Source: Psettodes erumei (taxonomy: Eukaryota > Chordata > Actinopteri > Pleuronectiformes > Psettodidae). From it: a DNA stretch of 64,000 nt. The position numbers and the translations under genes are program-made. The stretch spans positions 395,445-459,444 of the forward strand of contig JAFBJZ010000636.1 of assembly GCA_016785225.1 (NCBI GenBank). The letters run 5' to 3'. The first letter of the stretch is position 1. Every line of letters begins with the position of its first letter. Below the pieces are notes generated by a model. It had not been told where the DNA came from and did not search any database. It was given only the letters and a program-made list of their open reading frames with translations. This document shows positions 49,801 through 58,800 of this stretch, one piece after another.

Positions 49801-52800
49801 TTGTTGTTGTTGTTGTTTTTTTTTTTTCCAGTCCATTACTAAATAGAGTTCAGTTTAAAGAAAATTTAAATGTGAAAGGAAAGGAGCAGAAGAACTGGAG
49901 ATTTTTTTTTTCTTTTAAGTCAATCTATTGAGAAAAAAAACAATGTTAATTTTTACAACTTCACTGCCGAGGATCATTGTGATAAAATAAATGGTCTCTT
50001 AGGCAGGATCTTGCGAAAGAACCATCTGCGATTCTCTCCTGTTTTAATGTTGTTTCAGCACTCAGACGATTCAACCCTTTGAATTGGGCCTTTCACAAGT
50101 TTTCTAAGGCATTGAAGCGCAGTTGGAAGTATTTAATTGGTTGCGAAGCCAGTGTTGGTGCTGAATAGGGTGTTAGTCATCACTCTTCGTTTCTTCCTTT
50201 TTAGTGTTTGATCCAAACTTGTTGGAGGGAAACTTTATTCGGTACACAAGCACCAGTAGCTGCGATGGAAAAGCTATTAAATCTGGAGAGGGCTTTCTTA
50301 GCTGTGACCAGAGGGAGGGATGGAAGGCAGGCAGACCTCCTGCATCTATTGTAGCAGTGTGGAACGTCTCCAAGTTTGTCCTTTAACGCCCCAAATCTGT
50401 GCCTGTGCGCCTCGCAGGGTGAGCTGGCGACGGATAACGACGTCGTCGACTTCATCATGAACCAGCCCAACGTTGTTCCTCGCATCAATCCCAGAGTGCT
50501 GTCCACCAGCAGAACATACCTGGACCTGTCTGATACCAGTGAGTGCACAGTGGGAACACAATGAATACCAAGACTTCATCTGAAAACATGCTAACAATAT
50601 GTAATATCTAAAATTAGTACAGTAAATGTTGCTCCAGTATTAATTTCTAAGACATTTATTAAGATTTTTTTCCCTTGAAAACTGCTCTTTTTTTCGTCCA
50701 AGTACCAGTGCAGTGTGCAAGTGTTATTTTTATTTATTGATCCAGCATTGAAGCCTGGCACCTTGACAGCTGATCAGACAGAGACAAGCTGACACCAGCA
50801 GCTGTAGCTAATTCATGCGGTCTGTCCACTCACCATCGACCTGCTAATTTGGTCCATCAGTAGTCCTAATCCTCCCCTGTCTCATTGACGATGGATGGAG
50901 CAACTGGTCCGGGTCACACAAAAACCACTTGGCAGGACCGTGGTTAGTAGACGGGCTGAATTTGGCAACAACGCCCTGAAGTTAGGGATCATCTCAAAAC
51001 TGAGTGGAAACGGCTCGCAGAGATTTAGACGGACCTAATATCGCCTGCACCACCTTCCTCTGCGTGTATAGATATTTTCCTGTCATAACCAGATACAGAG
51101 AGCAGCTTTGCGTGACACTCGCGTGATAAACATTCAAGCGTGTGCACCTCTGCAGTCTGCTGTGATCTCCAGTTCATTCCTTTTTTTTCCTCCTTCCTTT
51201 TCCAGATAACTACTTCATAGACGATTACGCTCGCTTCTCGACGCTGGACACCAAAGAGAAGAGCACCGCTGTGGCCAACAGCATGAGCTACGTGACTAAG
51301 AAAGGTTAGGAGTGTGCACGAGAGCGGCAGAAGAGGATGTTCATGCGTTTTCGTGTCATTTCTGGTGAAGATATCGAGCCTAAAGTCTCTCCGTGTATTT
51401 CTCCTCCTGTCCTCTCCTTCTCCTCTTGCCCCTGTTATTCATGTATTTTTGGGGAAAAAAAATCCCTGCATCAGGGATGACCACCACCAACAGGCATGGT
51501 AAACACCCTTTTTCCTCTGTTCCTATGTCCCCCCCCTCCTCCTCCTCGCATTCTCTTTTTTTTCTGTTTTCTGTGAACGACATCGCTGGCAGCGTTTTAG
51601 TTGTGTATGTAAATCCACTTCCATCTGTGGTTGCATTTCTCAGAGAACGCAAGTGACTAATTTGCATGCGATGGTCACGTGTTCGGGTCTGAAGAATAAG
51701 TACTGCAACAGTTGTTTACATCCACTACTGAGCTCTAACATTGTTTCCCCCCATCTTTCTGAAGGAGAGCATGACAGTTCATTAGCCGTCACCTGTTGTA
51801 GCTGCATGGAGAATGAGATGGCGAGATGAGATTTGATGTTGGAAAACAACAAAAATTTGAAGGTCCTGATGAAGAAGTAATATTCGGAGAAGAGAAAAAA
51901 CATCAATATGTCTAAATGTTATTATATTTCTCTGTTCTCTTACAGCCCAGTGTGCGACCCTTGTGGATTTTGTGTTTGATTTACTAAACTTACCTGTAGC
52001 TGAAGACAGTGTGGCTCATCTCCTTTGCCTCATAAGTTAACTTATCCTAACCGTCTGTCTGTCTTCTTCTGCTGTGGTTGTCAGATGATGGCTACATCCG
52101 TCCGGTGACCTTCTGGGTGGTCGGAGACTTCGACTCGCCCTCGGGCCGGCAGCTACTTTACGACGCCATCAGACACATGGTACGACAACTCGTGAGCTGT
52201 TTGGGCCGCAAAACGTTGCTGCCCGGAAGAATGATTCTGAGCAAACTTTATCTAAAAGCTAACATCCCTTAAAGTAACAGTACAATATTGTGTGAAATTT
52301 TACATCCGTTTGTCTGGTACCAAGCTACAAACAGCGGCCTGCTAGCTTAGCTTAGCATAAATATTGGAAACAGGGGGAAACAGCCAGTCTGGCTCTGCTC
52401 AAAGGCAGGAAAATCTGCCTACGTGCCAATAAAGCTCATAAAATAATACTCTATATTTCCTTGAGACACAACTACACCTATTCAAGAAACAGTCCCACGC
52501 ATAACTCACCGTAAAACCACATCTTGTCATTTTTACACTTCAGTGATTAAGCAGAGCAAACAGATAGTCAGCTTTAGACTTGTTGGTGAACAGATTTTGT
52601 TACCTTCAAGTTAGCTGTTTACCCTGTTTCTCAGTCTTTATGCTAATCCGAACTGCCATTTAACCCCTCACGTGCTCCACCACAGAAAACCAGCAACAAC
52701 GTCCGACTGGGGATGATCAACAACCCGTCAGACGCCCCGTCGGCCGAGACGAGCCGCGCGGCGCGAGCGATCTGGGCTGCCACGCAAACACAAACCGCCA

Positions 52801-55800
52801 ACAATGCCAAGAACTTCATCACGAAGATGGCTAAAGAAGAGACCGCCGCGGCCCTGCAGAAGGGTGTCGACATCAGCGAATTTGCTGTCGGGGTGAGAGG
52901 AGATGACGCAACATCACTTTTCTTTGCAGAGTCATGATTCAGAGCTATTTTGCTGTTCTTATTAAAACTCTTTGCCCATGTTGGGCCTAGTTTGCTCTTT
53001 ATTTTTACTCCCAGTTTTCCCTTTTAGCGACAACAAGTTATCTGTTTTTTCCCTCAGGGTATGGATGTGTCACTGTTCAAGAGTGCATACGAGAGTCCCA
53101 AATTTGACTTCCTGCTTTCCCACGCTGCCTACTGCCGAGATGTGCTGAAACTGAAGAGAGGACAGAGAGCGGTCATTAGCAACGGAAGAGTGAGTCACAG
53201 TTTTGTGTCTTAGTATAGACAGAGCTTTAAACCTGCACTAAAACATAAGGACACGATGAGCAAATATAATCTGCATTTATGAATAAAGCCTATTACTATT
53301 TAAACCATTCTGTGGTTGTTCATCCGGTACAGATCATAGGTCCACTGGAGGAGGAGGAGGTGTTTAACCAGGATGACTTCCTGCTTTTGGAGAACATCAT
53401 CCTGAAGACGTCTGGAGAGCGAATCAAAACCAAAGTCCAGCAGTTTGGCATCGAGGAAGATAGGTATTTTGTCAGATTTTCACGGGCTTGAATGCTCTAA
53501 GTCTCCTTAGCGAGCCTCGCTAACTTACATTCGTTGAGTTTGGTGTGCTAACACGGGGTTTCTCTCAGGGCCAGCGACCTTGTGATGAAAGTGGATGCTC
53601 TGCTCTCCTCTCAGCCCAAAGGCGAAGCCCGGATCGAATATGACTTGGCTGATGATCGCTACAGGTAACGTTAAAATGCTAGCGCATAATTTAGACAAGC
53701 GGGGCTCTTTCATTTCCTGTAAGAGGCTGCGCAGTGAGAAAAAAAATCTGTTTTCCTCCAGGGTGATTTTGAAAGGCATGTTGCTGTATTTTTCATTCTT
53801 CAAAAAATGTTAGTCCGGTATTTTTTAATGAAGGTATCTCAGAGATGTATTTAGAAGGCTGGTGTGCCATTTTGTGTCCTCTGCAGGCAGCAAGAAAAAC
53901 TTTTTTTTTTAAAAAAACAGTGTTTACTTGACTTAATCATTGATTTATTGATTTTTCTTTTTCTTTGCAGTGCTGTGAAAATCCGTCCTAAGGAGGGAGA
54001 CGTGTACTTCGACGTTGTCGCCGTAGTGGATCCAGTAACAAGGGACGCACAAAAACTTGCTCCTTTCCTATTGGTAGGTTGAACATGGTCTCCCGTCAGA
54101 CTGAATCATCCTGTTTTTTTTTTTTTTTTCGTCTGTCGCTCGCTGATCAGGCCAGCTGATTTGTTTCCTCGTCCAACCTGTCTTTCTTGCCCTCTCTCTG
54201 ACATCCCTCTCCCTCGACACCTGCAGGTCATGAAGCAGCTGGTGAACGTCAACCTGCGGGTTTTCATGAACTGCCAATCCAAACTGTCAGAAATGCCTCT
54301 CAAGAGGTGAGGATGCGAACTGTCTCTGTATAGAGTGAATACCAACACCAGTCTGTCCACCCATGCCTTGGTTTTTTTCTGACATAAAACCTCTGAGTGC
54401 TTTTCTCTCTCTCTCTCTTTTTTTTTTTTACTTCAGATAATGTACCGAATCCTTAAAATGCCATACTCCCCTATAGCTCTGTTGTCTGAGTGCTTTACAC
54501 TTTGTCACTTCAATGACATTTGGTCTAACCCCACTGCAAATCTATAAGCGTCTGTAAGCTCAAGGCTCATTATTTTGAAGTTGTTCTTTTTGGAAAATCC
54601 AGAAATATTTCAATTCATGTTTTAATTATGAAAAGCAAGAGAAAATTATCTTTAAAATGTAATTGCATTGCTAAAATCTGGGAGAACTTTTATATTCTAA
54701 AGAATATCGCCAACTTCTCACACTTAATAATTTATTGGGGTTTTTTTTCACTGACTTAAAGGGACTCCCGCTGCATGATCAGAAGCTCACTTTCATATTA
54801 TTTCCATTTCTCTGTTCACTTTCTATTAACAGAAGAGTCACAAGAAGACTTTGTTTACGCCAAACTGAGGCGATTAGCGTCATCTTGCACAGGGAAATGT
54901 AGCTTTTATCATTTTCTTGGAGATGACAACTCAGCAGCTGTGACGATTTCATGCGGCAGTTTTAGGACCAGAGCTTTTACTCGTATAAGACAGACTTGAT
55001 ACTGCATATTGAGAAAGCTCCGGAAAAAGAGTTTTTTGTCAAACTGTTATTTCCAATGTGGCTCATTAGTGCCGGTCCTTCACATTCTGTCTGTTCCATT
55101 TTTATGAAATCTCACATTTTTTAGTAAGAATCGGCGAAAAGTTACACTGATAATCATCCACTAAATAGTAGTTAGAAAACACGAAGACTTATAACCGGCG
55201 ACTCTCCCGTGTTTTTCCTCCAGTTTTTACCGTTACGTGTTGGAGCCGGAGGTGACGTTTCAGAGCGACGGCGGCTTCTCTCCCGGCCCCCTGGCCAAGT
55301 TCCTGGACATGCCTCAGTCCCCGCTCTTCACCCTGAACCTCAACACTCCCGAGAGCTGGATGGTCGAGTCAGTGCGCACCCGATACGACCTGGACAACAT
55401 CTACCTGGAGGAGGTACGGAAGATCTGCGTGTGTCGGGGGGCGATCGGGCGCGATGAATTATTTAGCAAGCGTTTCACTAAGTGCGCCCATGTCTGGCCT
55501 CTTTACTTATATTTCCAAATCATTCATCTGGATTTTTTTTAAGCTGCACAAAATAATCTTTGCTCGTTTCGACTCCTCTTTTGTTTGCAGGTGGAGAATA
55601 TTGTAGCAGCAGAGTACGAACTGGAGCATCTTTTGTTGGAGGGCCACTGTTTTGACGTCAGCTCAGGCCAGCCGCCACGCGGGCTCCAGTTCACCCTGGG
55701 AACCGCCTCCGAGCCGGTCATCGTGGACACTATCGTCATGGCGAACCTGGTAAGCTGCAGGTTCAGGCCCTTGTCCTCCCTTCTTGCTGTTTTAACACCC

Positions 55801-58800
55801 GAAAGGCAGAAGTGGCTGAACCACTTTGCCAACTTTTTTAAGTGGTATACACTGTAAATGCCGTGTGTTTTGCTCTGCAGGGTTACTTTCAGCTTAAGGC
55901 CAACCCTGGCGCCTGGATCCTGAAGCTGAGGAAGGGGCGCTCTGATGAAATCTACAAGATTTACAGGTGGGAATTTAGACAATTGGTTATACTGTGTCAC
56001 AGAGTCGTAGAAATGTCACATTGTTTTTGTTTTTTGTTCCAGCCCATTCTCTTGGTCTGGGATTTAAACATTATTTCAAAACTTCAAATGATAATGTAAT
56101 ATTTTTTTCATCCTCTCAACTTTGAAATTGCAGCCACGACGGCACAGATTCTCCAGCCGACTCAGACGACATTATAGTCGTGCTCAACAACTTCAAGAGC
56201 AGGATCATTAAAGTGAAGGTCAGTTCACCTGTGAGACGACGCTGACGACTGTCTGGCACAACAGCACGGACCGGGATGGGACGATGCCCTTCAGCACATT
56301 TCGCTGATTTAATGTCTGTCCCGGAGTAAATAAAAACCAAAACCAGGACGGCGAGTGAGTGGCAGGCAGCATTTCACGTCTCCTCAATTTTTCAGCTCAT
56401 AATTTTTAATGAGCAGAGGAGACTCCAGTCTGTGTTGATCCTTTAACATGATGCAGAACATACGTACAAGGAATAAATTGAAAGTGCAGTGAAAGAGGAA
56501 ATACACGGATAAAATTTAATGACATTAATAAATAAAGGCAGAAGTGTAACTATAGATGTGGGGATTCAGGTGCTCTTTTTCCTCTGAGTTTTAAAATCCA
56601 ACACATCAGGGATTCAATATGTCATCCTTGTATGTAAACAGTAGGAGTATACATGACTCTTATCGGCTCGTGCAGATTCATCTTTGTTGAATTGGTATCA
56701 CAACATTTAGTTCAAGCTCTTCGGGTGCAGTGTAATCACAGCTAGCTGACAAAAGCCACACAAAACCGACGTCTTGTTTAATTAGTTCGTAACATTTAAC
56801 AGCCTGTTGTTGTTTTTCACAACAGCCACGGTGGTAATTTTTCATTTTCAGACTCTCAAGGTAATCAGGCAGAATCATTTTTTGTTGTAACACAGACCAG
56901 ACACCAAATTCCCCTAATTTGAAATTAACTTTACAAATGGAAATTTAAAATAATTGTGACAAAGTAAATGTCTGGCTTTTGAATCGACCGGACGAGTGAC
57001 TTTCTCAGAACCTTTTTCCATTCATTGTTTCACTAATCGATTTTCAAAACTGCCTGTCGATCAGGTCCAGAAGAAACCGGAAAAGGTCCACGAGGAGCTG
57101 CTGAGCGATAACACCGAGGAAAACGAGACTGGCTTCTGGAAATCTCTGACTAGGTACGACTTTGGTTCAAACCAACCCGAATCAGTTACAGACCGAAATG
57201 TAGTACTTAATGATTTTTGGCAGTTAATTTAATTGTTGGAGTCAAATATTTGCTGGTTCTGGCTTCTCAAATGTGAGAATTAGCAGTTTTCCTGTGTTTT
57301 ACATCACTGAAAAAATGAATATCTTTGGCTGATCCATTATCCTTTATACATATTCTGACAATCTATAATCGATTCTCTTTTTTTTGAAACGTGTAAACCT
57401 TTAAATAACCAGTTTTGGTTTTGTCTTTCGTCTTCCAGGGGGTTCACAGGCGGAGGGAAGGCAGAGGAGCCAAAGCAGGAGAAAGACAACGTGATCAACA
57501 TCTTCTCCGTGGCCTCGGGGCATCTGTACGAGAGGTTCCTCAGGTTAGTGTCAAGAGATGTGACCAGACAAAGAAGGGCGGGTTGTTGCATCAACCTAAA
57601 ATCCTCAAACTGGCATCCTCTTATGTGTACAAAGACTTTATTGTTTTTAGTACTTTTGCTCTGCCATCTCTGTTTCCGCCGGCCTTTTCATTCCTATTCC
57701 TTCCTTTCTCAGGATTATGATGCTGTCAGTTCTGAAGAACACCAAAACTCCTGTCAAGTTCTGGTTCCTCAAGAACTACCTGTCCCCGACTTTCAAGGTA
57801 GGAATTTATTTTTCACCGGGTGTTCCTTTAAAAAAAAAAAAAAATCAGCTGGCGTGGCAACGTTGATGTGGAGGTAATCTCTGACGGCGGCAGCTTTCTC
57901 TCCTCAAAAAGGAATTCTGGAATTTCAAGGTGAAAGATGTGGTGGGGGTGAGATTTTTATATGCAGCTAGAAGAAAATCTCCTGAGATACAAACAGAGAC
58001 TTCAGCGCCTTTTTTTTTTTTTGTGCCCGCACGGTTCAATTAATCATTATCACTGATGTTTTTCTTTTTCTTTACTGTATTCTCTCTGGTTTTAGTTGTA
58101 AAGCCTCGTTATCCTTCAGAAGTCAGCGTGTACCACTGTTTTCTGACATTTTTTTTCCCCATTTGTAAAACTCGGAGATAAGAAATTGATGAATGACTTT
58201 AAGATCCAAATTCCCACTCAGCCCATTACCCCGAGGCTCCAGCAGGTGCTGCAGTTTGAGGGATTGCTTTGAATATTCAGATTATGATATTATCTGCGGG
58301 GAGTTGTGCTGTCAAAAAACCCAAGCAAAAAAAAAAAAAAAAAACTATCCCAACTGGTTTCGGCCAAAACTGTTCATTTCACTGTCTTAATTAAATTGTC
58401 TCTCAAGAAAGAAAACACATTCATCAACATTTCTGTGAAGGTGCCAAAGATGCTGCAAAAATTAAAACAACGCCTGTATGCACCTGATGTGAAAATGCTG
58501 ACAGCTCCGATCGGTTTGGGATGCATAAAACCGTGCATCCCTCGTGTGACACAGTTTTGCATGTGACCACCTTGCAGGAGTTCATCCCCCACATGGCAAA
58601 GGAATACGGCTTCCAGTATGAACTGGTGCAGTACAAGTGGCCCCGCTGGTTACACCAGCAGACCGAGAAGCAGAGGATCATCTGGGGCTACAAGATCCTG
58701 TTCCTCGACGTCCTGTTTCCCCTTGCTGTCGACAAGATCCTGTTTGTGGATGCTGACCAGGTTAGCTCCTGCGTAGCCGTGCAAACGCCGCTACCCGAAT

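Larger units (their letters stand above)
39994..52179 (+). other. uggt1: uggt1 exons 2-22: signal peptide and N-terminal folding-sensor half
   Basis: Codes roughly residues 11-776. After the signal peptide comes ADSKAVTTTLATKW, the conserved mature start. The region corresponds to the thioredoxin-like domains of UGGT, which read protein misfolding and also bind the Sep15/selenoprotein F partner. Conserved stretches include HRYPGSNPEAPVV, YLSGYGVELAIKS, IGENDPVDEVQGFLFGKL, LRPTFPGVIRQIRKN and YYEQTGVGPLPVV. These thioredoxin-like folds lack CXXC redox motifs. Introns in this half are mostly 100-900 bp, with longer ones at 42809-45042 and 45324-47050. Confidence 0.85.

Noticed and set aside
3121..51667. 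Repeated octamer-type ATGCAAAT/ATTTGCAT sites (3121, 4901, 12262, 26156, 29454, 35331, 51660)
   Set aside because: Seven sites against about two expected at even base composition is modest, they are widely scattered, and fish dinucleotide bias was not corrected.
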